Shown in pieces: positions 9,424 to 18,374 of a stretch of 64,000 bases of DNA (the stretch's first letter is position 1; every line of letters starts with the position of its first letter). The translations under genes were made by a program, and so were the position numbers. The notes under the pieces were generated by a model. The model saw nothing but the letters and a program-made list of their open reading frames with translations, was not told the origin of the DNA and did no database searches. This DNA is from an uncultured Pirellulaceae bacterium (GTDB taxonomy: Bacteria > Planctomycetota > Planctomycetia > Pirellulales > Pirellulaceae), in NCBI GenBank assembly GCA_905480235.1, contig CAJQPP010000031.1, positions 184,057 to 248,056 on the forward strand, given 5' to 3'.

Positions 9424-9477
9424 GAAAATGCTTAATTTATCCACGTATTCACCCAGACCATCCTTCAGGATGGCCGC

Positions 9478-9576
9478 TTAAATCTGGCTCGGCGGTTGGG
9501 CGTTGTAGTCATTGCCGAAAGTATCTCGCGCCAGCAGATTTGGATCAACATCTAAAAAGGATTTTTTGGCTGGCAA
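9478..9576 (-). CDS. 32-residue small protein or leader peptide upstream of the arginine operon
   Basis: A TTG start preceded by GGAGG at five bases opens a 32-codon frame ending in TAA. The product begins MPAKKSFLDVDPN and ends YNAQPPSQI; it is hydrophilic, has one Arg and no membrane segment. I do not recognise the family. It is read toward argF', and four bases beyond its stop is a hairpin (9456-9475, GGCCATCC/GGATGGTC), followed by the terminator at 9396-9423. It may be a free-standing small gene with its own terminator, or a leader peptide involved in attenuation. The lack of an Arg run argues against classic attenuation by Arg-codon stalling. Confidence 0.45.
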   Translation of the reverse strand: MPAKKSFLDVDPNLLARDTFGNDYNAQPPSQI

Positions 9577-9658
9577 ACAATCCTCCGACTATCCAGCACC
9601 CCTGTCGGCACCTAAAATCTCAAGTTCTACGAATTCGCACACAGAAACCGGGAAAACC

Positions 9659-10852
9659 ATGTTTGATCTGCAGGAAACTCAATCGGCGCTTAATGAATTT
9701 GGAATGGACGGATGGTTGCTCTACGATTTCCGTGGCATCAATTATCTAGCAGCTCGGATTGCCAACATACCGGATGATGAGCTGGGTTCCCGTCGCTGGT
9801 TCTATTTTGTGCCCGCCGAAGGCCCTCCCCAAAAACTGGTACACGCCATCGAGGCAGCCATGCTGGATCACCTACCAGGGGAAAAAACGATCTATCTAAA
9901 ATGGCAAGAGCTAGAAGCCGGTCTCGAAAAAATCCTCGGCGATAACAAGATCATCGCCATGGAGTATTCGGAAAAAGCGGGTAACCCTTACGTGTCCCGT
10001 GTTGACGCGGGTACCGTAGAACTTATTCGCTCTATGGGGAAAGAAGTCGTTAGCTCAGGAAATTTGATTCAGTACTTCGAAGCTCGCCTTACTGAAGAAC
10101 AATGGGCCAGCCATCTCGAGGCTGACAAATTAAACCAAGCAGCATTCGAAATGGCATGGAAAACCATCGCCGATCGAGTCCGCGAAGGCAAATCGCTACG
10201 AGAAGCAGAGTTGCAACAGATGATCATGGACTATTACCACAGCCATGGCATGACAACCTACCACCCGCCGATCGTTGGTGCGGGTCCCAACAGCGGTGAT
10301 CCTCATTACAGCCCAGAGCCCGGATCCGATCGTGAAATTTGCGAAGGCGATTTCGTACTTTTGGATATGTGGGCCAAGATGGACCGCCCAGGTGCGATTT
10401 ATACGGATCTCACCAAAGTCGGTTTTGTCGGCGAATCGGTCCCCGATAAATACAATGAAATTTTCAAAATCGTCGCCGCCGCGCGAGATGCCGGTATTGA
10501 GACGGCAAGAAAAGCGTTCGCTGACGATAGCGACTTATTCGGCTGGCAGATCGATGCCGCCACACGAGCCGTGATCGAAGAGGCCGGATATGGCAAATTC
10601 TTTAACCACCGCACGGGACACAATATCGGCCAGGAGACACACGGTAACGGCGCCCACATGGATAATCTCGAAACTCGAGAAGACCGACGCGTTATCGCCA
10701 ACACGTGTTTCTCCATCGAGCCAGGCATTTACCAAGATGAATTTGGCGTCCGCAGCGAGATCAACGTTTACATCACACCCGACGAAGAGGTGATTGTGAC
10801 CGGTGGTTTACAAACAGAAGTCCTGCCTATTCTCGCTCATTGTAAAGCTTGA
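9659..10852 (+). CDS. M24-family metallopeptidase (Xaa-Pro aminopeptidase/dipeptidase-like)
   Basis: A pita-bread-fold peptidase that removes N-terminal residues before proline. The five metal ligands of the family are visible in order: VLLDMWAK and YTDLTK (two Asp), HRTGHNIG (His), FSIEPGIY (Glu) and RSEIN (Glu). The N-terminal 170 residues resemble the creatinase-like domain. A frame opens at 9512, but it would overlap the small minus-strand frame and lacks family similarity; the ATG at 9659 gives MFDLQETQSALNEFGMDGWLLYDFRG, a normal start. It faces away from the arginine operon and is followed after 11 bases by a small membrane protein. Substrate is not decided by sequence. Confidence 0.85.
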   Translation: MFDLQETQSALNEFGMDGWLLYDFRGINYLAARIANIPDDELGSRRWFYFVPAEGPPQKLVHAIEAAMLDHLPGEKTIYLKWQELEAGLEKILGDNKIIAMEYSEKAGNPYVSRVDAGTVELIRSMGKEVVSSGNLIQYFEARLTEEQWASHLEADKLNQAAFEMAWKTIADRVREGKSLREAELQQMIMDYYHSHGMTTYHPPIVGAGPNSGDPHYSPEPGSDREICEGDFVLLDMWAKMDRPGAIYTDLTKVGFVGESVPDKYNEIFKIVAAARDAGIETARKAFADDSDLFGWQIDAATRAVIEEAGYGKFFNHRTGHNIGQETHGNGAHMDNLETREDRRVIANTCFSIEPGIYQDEFGVRSEINVYITPDEEVIVTGGLQTEVLPILAHCKA

Positions 10853-10863
10853 ACAGGATTCGC

Positions 10864-11199
10864 ATGAACCCTCAGCGGATCATATTGGGCGTACTGGGAA
10901 CATTGATGGTCGCGGCTGCGATGATCACTTATTTCAGCACGGGAATCACGGACGAAAACGCCGTGTTTCTCGGCGTCTGTTCCAAGGTAGGATTTGTACT
11001 GCTAACCATATTTTTGGCGTGGCCGTCGCTAGGCGGGTTTATCGAAAAAGCGCCAACCATGGTCAACGGTATTGTCTTGGCGGCGCTGGTTTTTGTGGCC
11101 TTCCGCCCTCGCCTAATGCCTTTGCTGGTGGGCGGAATTGTGATCACACTGATCGTGCATTTTGGTCTCCGTTTTGCCGCCTCCAAACTTGGCAAATAG
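10864..11199 (+). CDS. Small three-helix membrane protein, unknown function
   Basis: A 111-residue protein with hydrophobic segments at about residues 7-25, 38-55 and 68-100, separated by short charged turns. It starts MNPQRIILGVLGTLM; the ATG at 10864 has AGGA five bases upstream, better than a TTG at 10849. It begins 11 bases after the M24 peptidase, so the two are probably co-transcribed. No catalytic or binding motif is visible and I do not recognise a family. Confidence 0.6.
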   Translation: MNPQRIILGVLGTLMVAAAMITYFSTGITDENAVFLGVCSKVGFVLLTIFLAWPSLGGFIEKAPTMVNGIVLAALVFVAFRPRLMPLLVGGIVITLIVHFGLRFAASKLGK

Positions 11200-11254
11200 G
11201 CAACGGGGATCTCGAATCGCATGTTCACGGTGACCCAAAACCAGAGTGCTTTGC

Positions 11255-13159
11255 TCAAAATCGACTTAACTGCGAGAGCCATTGAGTGACGATTTCAGGG
11301 ACGTCCGATGGATCTGTTTTCAACAGCACGACCGGCATCATCTGTTCCTGAAAATGCTTCCTCCAGCGTTCCAATTGCTGTGCAGTTTTTGCTTTCGCTG
11401 AGGCATCGACGATTAATACCATCTGCCGCTGCTTGGGTTCCGACTGGTATTGGGCTACGCTCGTCGACGCAGAAGAGTTGACCAACACCAACCCCCGCCA
11501 GGTCGAGCGCTGGCTCATGGCGACCAATGAGGCCATAGTCCCGCCGGTCGATTGGCCGCCCACGGCAAGGCGGAAGGCATCCACATTGAACTGTTGGCGG
11601 GCCTCCGCGGCCACCTTATTCAGAAATTCCAATTCATCCCGATTCCAACGCTTTTCATCGAGCGATTGTGGAATCAGCAAAGCCGTATTCGTTTTATCAC
11701 ACCAAGCCTTCCATGTCGCCAGTGTCGCCTCAGCATCTGATTCCCCAGGCTCACCCAACCACATGAGCATCGCCGAAGGCGTTTCGCTTTGGGGAAAATA
11801 ACCATGACAAACATTCGGACTTTCCGCCACCTTAAGAGAGATCAATTCAGATCCGCCCGCCGCTTTCCAAGTGACGCCATCTTTCCTCTCTGCCGACAAG
11901 GCAACTAATGAGAGATCAATTCGCTGCTGCTTTTCCCCTCGTAGAACAGCCACCGAAATACGGCTGCCGACCGCTAAATTCATCAGCTCCGATTCAAGAT
12001 CTTTCTGACTGGCGATGGGGTTACCATTAATGCCAATCAATCGATCGCCCACCTTGATTCCAGCGATAGCGGCTGGGCCCGTCGAAAACACGTGACCGAT
12101 GGTCAATCCATCTGCTGTGGACTCAGCCAGCAAACCCAGCATGGCATGTCGCCATGGTTCAATTTTTTTCGCCAAGACCACGGTGGTATTCATCATTTCA
12201 TTATTGCGAAGGTAGCTGATGGCGATCTCTTCACCGGCATAGCGTGCGCCGATGGCGTGGCGAACCTGATTGACTAACGAGGTCGGCAAGCCATCGACTT
12301 GCCTGATTTCATCGCCTTTTTGTAGTCCGCTGCGAGCGGCCGGCGAATTGCCGGAGCAAGCCGCAATGATCGGGCGACTGGCGTAGCCTGCCTCCTCTTT
12401 GAAGGTGACACCCAACTGCCCTCGCCACAAACTTTTCCCAGCCAACATTTGCTGTAGAACGGCCGGTTCGAGAGGGACCGCAAATCCAATCCCCGAATCG
12501 TACCAATCTGTTCCATCCGAAACCTCATCGCCTTGAGGCGACATGGGCACGAGGATCCCCATCACTCGGCCATTCAAATCGACCAAGGGACCGCCGAAAT
12601 TGTGTGGGGAGACGGCCGCATCGGTTTGAATTGCTCGATCCCATATCCGCCGCAAGGCACTAATAATTCCAATCGAGACATTGGGATTTTGCCAGTCCAG
12701 CGAGCGGCCTACTGCAATCGCCGCTTGCCCTACTGCCAACTGATTTCGACGGATTAAAACCGGTTCCATAAGTGGTTGTCCGGGCTCAATTTTCAATAAC
12801 GTCAATTTTCTGGAATGGTCGATACTGACCACCGAAGCCGGCAGTCGCTGTTCATTGGGTGCTCTTACAAAAATAGTCGTCGGCTCGTGAGCAAGATTAA
12901 AACTTGCGGTGATGACCCAACCCTCACTACCAACAACCACTCCTGTCCTTGGCTGATTCGTAACGCGCATCCCACCCACAGAATCCCGGCCACCAATCGT
13001 TTCAATTTGCACGATCGATTGATTGACTTTTGCCATCGCATTGCGGATCGCAGATTGGGCCGGTAATTCCACAGCAACCTGCGCTGTCAGCGAGAGGCTT
13101 GTCGCCATGCAAACCAAAATGCCTATCATGCTGGCTACAAGAATTTTCTGGGCTGTCAT
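11255..13159 (-). CDS. Inactive HtrA-like protein with two PDZ domains fused to a hydrolase-like domain
   Basis: A signal peptide (residues 1-27) leads into a trypsin-like domain, two PDZ domains (about 250-340 and 350-430) and a C-terminal domain of about 200 residues. Aligned by eye with HtrA the catalytic triad is gone: His is replaced at ITASFN (F87), Asp at RKLTLLKI (K118) and Ser at SPHNFGGP (F188). The C-terminal part contains GGQSTGG around S537, which looks like the nucleophile elbow of alpha/beta hydrolases, and VLIVDASAKAK, where such folds often carry an acid. It may be a secreted binding protein with esterase-like activity, or a pseudoenzyme twice over. Its ATG overlaps the preceding gene's stop as ATGA. 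Confidence 0.72.
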   Translation of the reverse strand: MTAQKILVASMIGILVCMATSLSLTAQVAVELPAQSAIRNAMAKVNQSIVQIETIGGRDSVGGMRVTNQPRTGVVVGSEGWVITASFNLAHEPTTIFVRAPNEQRLPASVVSIDHSRKLTLLKIEPGQPLMEPVLIRRNQLAVGQAAIAVGRSLDWQNPNVSIGIISALRRIWDRAIQTDAAVSPHNFGGPLVDLNGRVMGILVPMSPQGDEVSDGTDWYDSGIGFAVPLEPAVLQQMLAGKSLWRGQLGVTFKEEAGYASRPIIAACSGNSPAARSGLQKGDEIRQVDGLPTSLVNQVRHAIGARYAGEEIAISYLRNNEMMNTTVVLAKKIEPWRHAMLGLLAESTADGLTIGHVFSTGPAAIAGIKVGDRLIGINGNPIASQKDLESELMNLAVGSRISVAVLRGEKQQRIDLSLVALSAERKDGVTWKAAGGSELISLKVAESPNVCHGYFPQSETPSAMLMWLGEPGESDAEATLATWKAWCDKTNTALLIPQSLDEKRWNRDELEFLNKVAAEARQQFNVDAFRLAVGGQSTGGTMASLVAMSQRSTWRGLVLVNSSASTSVAQYQSEPKQRQMVLIVDASAKAKTAQQLERWRKHFQEQMMPVVLLKTDPSDVPEIVTQWLSQLSRF

Positions 13160-14202
13160 CTCTGATTCGCTTGTAATGTGACATTAATAAACTCATCGCC
13201 GCGTTGCACCATTAACGTGACTTGAGCATCACGATCAAGCTGGCGAAGTCGGGTTTGCAGATCATTGAAGGAAGTCGTCACCTTACCTCCAACCTCCACG
13301 ATCAAGTCATCTTTTCGCAACCCAGCTCGCTCAGCTGCTCCGCCGGCTGACACTTGATCAATAAACGGGGGCGTTCTTGCTACGACATTGGGCACCATCA
13401 CCAAACCGATTAGCGCCAAAGTTATTGGCTCCGTCGGTTTTCGATCGACCGATAGTTTATCGCTAGTCTTGCCTGCCAAGATCAAATCCATGGCCATCGT
13501 TACCTGCGCGGCAGGAATCGCATAATTTAACCAGAGATCACTTTCCGTACTCCGCGATTCACGTCCGATCAGTCCCATCCACCGGCCTTGGCGATTGGTG
13601 ACGGCACCACCGGCCGCCCCGGGATTATTGGTGATTGCATCCACGACCATCGCAGGTCCTTGATAACTGGTGCGGCGATTGCCACGGCGTGCATTCAATG
13701 GCACCAGAGCCGATACTACTCCGGTTTGCACGCTGCATTGTTCATTGCCATTGGCCACGCCGTACAAGTTACTGAACGCCAAGACCGTCGCTCCTGGCAC
13801 GCCTCTAACCGATGTATCCGGGTTAAAAAAAGGCTGATCCTGCACGTCGATTTTGAGCAAAGCCAGCTCGTATTGGGGGTGGTAGCCAAGCAACTCGGCT
13901 GTCGCGCGACGTCCGTCTGAAAGCACAACGGTCGTTTCACTGTCCAACACATAGCTCCAAACCGTCACGATCAAACCGTCGTTAGAAATGAAAAAACCGG
14001 TTTGCCACGATTCCAAACGCCGCAACCCACCGCCCCCGAAAATCTTTACCATCTTGGGTTGTACGGATTCAATGACGTCCGGTAACGAACGGGTCTGAGC
14101 ATGCAGGCCGATATTACCGACACACACTATCGCCAGGCACACTCCCCACAGAATTTTCCGTTTCGAGGACGCCATTCTTTTCCGAGCCATGGTGCAAAAC
14201 AT
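13156..14202 (-). CDS. Inactive HtrA-like protein with one PDZ domain
   Basis: After a signal peptide (about residues 16-36) comes a trypsin-like domain and a C-terminal PDZ domain (about 260-345, FIDQVSAGGAAERAGLRKDDLIVEVGG). The triad positions, aligned with the active neighbour, are Ser at 83 (TVWSYV), Glu at 112 (YELALLKI) and Ala at 197 (NPGAAGGAV), so it cannot be a serine protease of this type. The ATG at 14202 overlaps the upstream stop by one base (TGATG); a GTG at 14205 would overlap as GTGA. It probably binds substrates or modulates the active HtrA encoded just upstream. The same enzyme-loss pattern occurs in the next gene. Confidence 0.75.
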   Translation of the reverse strand: MFCTMARKRMASSKRKILWGVCLAIVCVGNIGLHAQTRSLPDVIESVQPKMVKIFGGGGLRRLESWQTGFFISNDGLIVTVWSYVLDSETTVVLSDGRRATAELLGYHPQYELALLKIDVQDQPFFNPDTSVRGVPGATVLAFSNLYGVANGNEQCSVQTGVVSALVPLNARRGNRRTSYQGPAMVVDAITNNPGAAGGAVTNRQGRWMGLIGRESRSTESDLWLNYAIPAAQVTMAMDLILAGKTSDKLSVDRKPTEPITLALIGLVMVPNVVARTPPFIDQVSAGGAAERAGLRKDDLIVEVGGKVTTSFNDLQTRLRQLDRDAQVTLMVQRGDEFINVTLQANQR

Positions 14203-15932
14203 CACTGCGTGGCCTCATTCATATCATATTCCTGAACAGTCATTTCCCATTCAAAACTATCCCCGTACTTGGCGACAAAGCGATGGGGCATGAATACGCC
14301 CTGCACCTTGCGGTAATCATCAAAATAAAGCTCACAGGGGTCCAGCCCAGCATCCGTCCATAACTCGATTTCCCGTAAACGGTGTGTTTCCAGATCAAAA
14401 AAGAAACGGCACTCCAATGAGTCATAGCGGCTGACAACCACGTCAGTAATTTCACCATCCTGCCGGCTCGGCAGGGCCCCTAGGTAAAAGATATCTCCCA
14501 TGCCATCCCATCCCTCATGCAGCAACCGATGCCACACATGAAATGCTAACAACAAACCGCCTGAACCATCGGGCAATCGCTGCGCGGCTAGATCTTTGGA
14601 TGGATCAAGAACGGCAGCAGAGTCGCCCCACTGAATTCCGGCCACCCTATTGGCGAGCGCTACCTGAACCGGCTCTCCCTCTGTCACCTGAAAAGTGACC
14701 TTCCAACGTTCGGGCAGCGAGCGGGTGTCACCTGCTTGCTGAAAGTCGTTCCAAATTTGCTCCCGAGCGATGCGATTAAAATAATAGTTTGCAAAACCCA
14801 TTCTCTTTTCGATCAAATCCACAACCTGGTCCGGCACATCTTGTGGCGTCGGCTGAATCGGGTTTTCTGGTCGCAAATCCGGTTGCTTCCGTTTTTTTTG
14901 CATCAATTCGATCAGTTCGTCCTCAGAGTGCAAACCCTGCAACCTGACCACCGCCTGGTACAACTCACCGTCACGTCGGAATTCCAGCGGTACACGCCAA
15001 CCTTTGGGGTAGATACCCAATACATTTTTGAATTCGTTAACCGTTTCAATTGTGCGCCCGCCAAAGGCAACGATCTCATCGTCGTAGCGTAAACCACGAC
15101 GGAAGGCATCGGAGGTCGACAGGATATCGTCAACGACCACGCGACCTTGCCGGTCCGTTGTCACAATGGCGCCCAAGGTTGCATGATCAACAATTCGGCC
15201 ACTGGTCAAATGCCGCCAAAACAAGCGAATCTGATTGATCGAGATGGCATAACCGACTCCCACATTGACGCGCCCACGTTTTTCGAACGAACCTCGCCCG
15301 TTGATTCCAATCAATTCACCCTGCCCATTAAAAAGCGGCCCACCTGAGTTACCGGGGTTAATCGCGGCATCGGTTTGAATGCAATCGGTGTACTCCAACA
15401 ACGTACCCGCCGGATACTGGTAGCGTTGCACTCCGGAAACGATCCCCCAAGAAACACTGGGCTCGAAGTTCGTTGCTAACAAGAAGGGGTTGCCGATCGC
15501 AAAGCAATGTTCCCCTACACGCACTTTATCGCTGTCTCCTAAAGTCGCTGTTGGAAACGCTTGCCCGCCCACAAGCTTTATCAAAGCGACATCACCGGTT
15601 GGATCGATTCCCACTAAGACAGCATGGTAGATCTGGCCATCGGGCAACGCACAATGCATCCAGGTACCGCACGGTTTTACCACATGGTAATTCGTGAGCG
15701 CGAAACCATCCGACGTCACGATTACACCTGAGCCGCCACCCTTACCATCTGGTGAAAAAACCGCAATGGATGCTGCCGAAGCTTTCGCGATCACCGCGAT
15801 TCTGTTTTGGTCTTTCTGTAGAGCTTGTTCCGCAATCGATTCTTGAGCTTTTGCCTCCAACCCAGCGACAGTGATCGATACCAGTGTCAGGAGTAGCGTG
15901 TTCAGTTGGGTTTTAATTTTTGCGGTTGGCAT
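14202..15932 (-). CDS. HtrA/DegP-type serine protease with PDZ domain and C-terminal extension
   Basis: A secreted trypsin-like protease. The signal peptide spans about residues 1-29. The triad is complete: TNYHVV (H83), GDVALIKL (D114) and NPGNSGGPLF (S196). A PDZ domain follows (about 255-335). The last 200 residues, from VVDLIEKRMGFANYYFN on, form an extra domain; RYDSLECRFFFDLETHRLREIELW and the FMPHRFVAKYGDSFEWEMTVQEY end recall lipoprotein-localisation-like folds (LolA-type), an inference only. It is the first of three tandem HtrA relatives whose coding regions overlap by one to four bases, so the one active and two inactive proteins are probably made together. Confidence 0.9.
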   Translation of the reverse strand: MPTAKIKTQLNTLLLTLVSITVAGLEAKAQESIAEQALQKDQNRIAVIAKASAASIAVFSPDGKGGGSGVIVTSDGFALTNYHVVKPCGTWMHCALPDGQIYHAVLVGIDPTGDVALIKLVGGQAFPTATLGDSDKVRVGEHCFAIGNPFLLATNFEPSVSWGIVSGVQRYQYPAGTLLEYTDCIQTDAAINPGNSGGPLFNGQGELIGINGRGSFEKRGRVNVGVGYAISINQIRLFWRHLTSGRIVDHATLGAIVTTDRQGRVVVDDILSTSDAFRRGLRYDDEIVAFGGRTIETVNEFKNVLGIYPKGWRVPLEFRRDGELYQAVVRLQGLHSEDELIELMQKKRKQPDLRPENPIQPTPQDVPDQVVDLIEKRMGFANYYFNRIAREQIWNDFQQAGDTRSLPERWKVTFQVTEGEPVQVALANRVAGIQWGDSAAVLDPSKDLAAQRLPDGSGGLLLAFHVWHRLLHEGWDGMGDIFYLGALPSRQDGEITDVVVSRYDSLECRFFFDLETHRLREIELWTDAGLDPCELYFDDYRKVQGVFMPHRFVAKYGDSFEWEMTVQEYDMNEATQ

Positions 15933-16002
15933 TTTCTGTGATCGCTTGTGAAAGCAATGATGTGAAGAGCAGATTTTTATTTGTCGAACGGATTCACGGG
16001 AC

Positions 16003-17253
16003 TCATCGACTAACCTTTATGTCACAGAAATGGACCATGTCACCAATATTCCTGCCATCGTGATAGTTCACCTGCAATGTCAGACGGCGAATTTCTGCTA
16101 TTTCAAGATCCAATGGAAAGGGTACATCGACTTGATGCTTGAGCACCTTACGCAGTAACTCCTTTCCATCGCCCAAAACGACCAATTCCACCACCCCGTC
16201 CCGCGGGGCCACCGGCGAAAATCCAAACCAACCCTGAAGCCGTGAATAACGCGCACCCAACGGAAAAACCATTCTTGTTCCCCCTTTGGCAGCAATTCCA
16301 CGTTCATACGCAATCTTCCGGGAACCGTTATCGCCTGCCTGAGCATCAAAAAAATCCAACTCTAGTGGACGGCTAGAATAGGACTGGTTAAATCGAGGGC
16401 CATTCAGCGCGGCTTGGTATTTGTAAATCGCCGCATTGTAAAAAATTGGCTCCCACTCGATTGTCGAGGGCGTGATATTACTGAGGTACTGAGATCGCAA
16501 CGCGGCAAAATCGATTTTGAAAATCTCCTCGGCATTCAAATTCAACTCAGCCCCGCAAACCGTCACGGCCACAAACCCGTCCCCCTCTTCGCTACGACGA
16601 AAGGAACGCAAATTGAGTTGACTGCCATCGACCATCAGCAACAGAGCCATTGGCTCCATGAACGTTCGGTTACTGGGATGAAAATAAGAAATCCCACTTA
16701 AGCGTTGGCGAGGCGCCTCGGCGGTCCGACCCTCAACCTGAAAACTTACACTTTCTGTCGAGACGGAACCCGCAGAGCCTTCGATATAATCGAGTGACCC
16801 TTCGCGATCAAAAACGAGCCAGTCGCCAACCTGCTCCGCCGATTCGACAAGTCGCTGCCAACGCTGTGACAATTCAGGGGTTACCGGCACAAACGTCAAG
16901 GAGGCAACGTTGCGGATCTTTATTTCCTGTGTCATCTTGTCGTCCCGCATCGTTTGCAGGCCCCGCTCATCGGATACGACAAAGTCATCGACCATCAAAA
17001 AGCTGCCGTCAACTAAACGCACCTGCAGTCTTTCCCCGGAAGCATATTGTCCCGCAGAAAACTGAATGGCGTTAATCGAATCAATAGAGAGTGTGGCTTT
17101 CTGCCCTAGTGATTCAAATTCTAGTGTAAACTCATCAATCGATTCCACGTGAATGACCGACTCGCTCCCGTCCGTTCCAAACATGCGTTGCTTGCCATCC
17201 ATGCCTGACATGGTGGTGGCAAAAAACATAATAAAGGTGACCAGATTTGTCAT
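16003..17253 (-). CDS. Secreted protein with C-terminal NPCBM-like domain
   Basis: A 416-residue protein with a short hydrophobic N-terminus (MTNLVTFIMFFATTMSG) that may be a weak signal peptide. The C-terminal 150 residues (KIAYERGIAAKGGTRMVFPLG, YSRLQGWFGF, then LVVLGDGKELLRK and LTLQVNYHDGRNIGDMVHFCDIKV) resemble the NPCBM/NEW2 carbohydrate-binding module. The central part is beta-rich with no recognised motif. It sits 17 bases downstream of the helical gene at 17271 and about 70 bases upstream of the active HtrA. A role in recognising surface glycans is possible but not shown. Confidence 0.6.
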   Translation of the reverse strand: MTNLVTFIMFFATTMSGMDGKQRMFGTDGSESVIHVESIDEFTLEFESLGQKATLSIDSINAIQFSAGQYASGERLQVRLVDGSFLMVDDFVVSDERGLQTMRDDKMTQEIKIRNVASLTFVPVTPELSQRWQRLVESAEQVGDWLVFDREGSLDYIEGSAGSVSTESVSFQVEGRTAEAPRQRLSGISYFHPSNRTFMEPMALLLMVDGSQLNLRSFRRSEEGDGFVAVTVCGAELNLNAEEIFKIDFAALRSQYLSNITPSTIEWEPIFYNAAIYKYQAALNGPRFNQSYSSRPLELDFFDAQAGDNGSRKIAYERGIAAKGGTRMVFPLGARYSRLQGWFGFSPVAPRDGVVELVVLGDGKELLRKVLKHQVDVPFPLDLEIAEIRRLTLQVNYHDGRNIGDMVHFCDIKVSR

Positions 17254-17270
17254 TTCTTAAATACTGTTAA

Positions 17271-18356
17271 CTATTTTTTGGGCTGTTTTGCCAACTGGCG
17301 GAAATATTCTTCAATAACCTCCCGGTAATGCGGTGGGAGCTCCTTCGCCATTTCAGCAAGAACCGCCGCTCTTTTTTTCGGTGGCATGTTTCCCCACGCA
17401 CCTCCATCTGCCAATTGCCGATCCGCTGCTTCACCACTACCTTTGCCGCTGGCATTTTGGCTCTCAGGCATCGCCTGGGACGAGCCTTGCGACGACGATG
17501 GCGATGAAGATTGCGCTTGCTGCATCTGCTGCTCTAAATCCTCGATCATCTGATCCAATTTGCCGATGACTTTCTTTTCTTGGTCGATTACCCGTTTGCC
17601 ACTTCGATGCAACGCCTGGCGACGCTTGATATCTTCCATCAAACGAGCAACCTCGTCCAAGGAATCGCTCTCCAAAGCCTCGATGTCCGCTATCATCAGT
17701 TTGGCGACGACCGCAAATCGACGAGGAATTTGATCCTCGTTTTCTAACAACTTTTTTAAAGTGGCAGGGCAAGACTCAGTCTTCAACAAACGGTGCTCCG
17801 CAAGGCCGCGATAAAACAACAGGGCATCTGGAGCAACGACCCGTTCGGTTTCCAAGTCGGCGAACATTTCGATCGCTTCGTCATACCGTTCGTGTCGCGC
17901 GAACCAGCCACCGAATGCCAATTGCAATTGCGCTTTGGCCGACTCCGGTAAACGGGGATCCTGCAATAAATCCTTGACCATCATGATTGGGTCATTGATG
18001 ACCGACTGGGGTTGAGCAGCTAACATCGTCACCGGTTCTGCGGTGAACGGATACCACTCGACGATCAGGTTCAAACAAACGCCCAAAACGGAATCGGGAT
18101 GTTGGTTAATGCGCGAGTCAAGATTGGCAAGGATAGTAGCAGGATCCGCTTTGGCCATTTGCCCCCACTCGCGAACCCACCCTTTCAACTGCTCATTGGA
18201 AGGATGCTGCCAAGACGCCTCACGTTCGAGTTCCTGAAACAGGGCAGCGGATATACAACAGGGCCAAATCACCAGCAACATGGCAACGAAGGAGGTCCCG
18301 TGCAGGCAGGCGCTTGGCATATTTGGAAAGGTGGGAACGGTGTTATGACTTGGCAT
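17271..18356 (-). CDS. Planctomycete-type secreted helical protein, unknown function
   Basis: A 361-residue protein with a hydrophobic signal-like segment (about residues 22-40). It is mostly helical, with a TPR-like middle (FGGWFARHERYDEAIEMFADLE), a Gln/Ser-rich low-complexity stretch (about 275-315) and a charged tail, ELPPHYREVIEEYFRQLAKQ. I recognise no enzyme motif. No Shine-Dalgarno motif precedes the ATG; instead CCTCCTAATAAT lies upstream, a sequence also seen before the BatA-like gene of this locus. It sits 18 bases below the coiled-coil gene and probably belongs to the same operon. Confidence 0.6.
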   Translation of the reverse strand: MPSHNTVPTFPNMPSACLHGTSFVAMLLVIWPCCISAALFQELEREASWQHPSNEQLKGWVREWGQMAKADPATILANLDSRINQHPDSVLGVCLNLIVEWYPFTAEPVTMLAAQPQSVINDPIMMVKDLLQDPRLPESAKAQLQLAFGGWFARHERYDEAIEMFADLETERVVAPDALLFYRGLAEHRLLKTESCPATLKKLLENEDQIPRRFAVVAKLMIADIEALESDSLDEVARLMEDIKRRQALHRSGKRVIDQEKKVIGKLDQMIEDLEQQMQQAQSSSPSSSQGSSQAMPESQNASGKGSGEAADRQLADGGAWGNMPPKKRAAVLAEMAKELPPHYREVIEEYFRQLAKQPKK

Positions 18357-18374
18357 ATTGGATTATTAGGAGGT

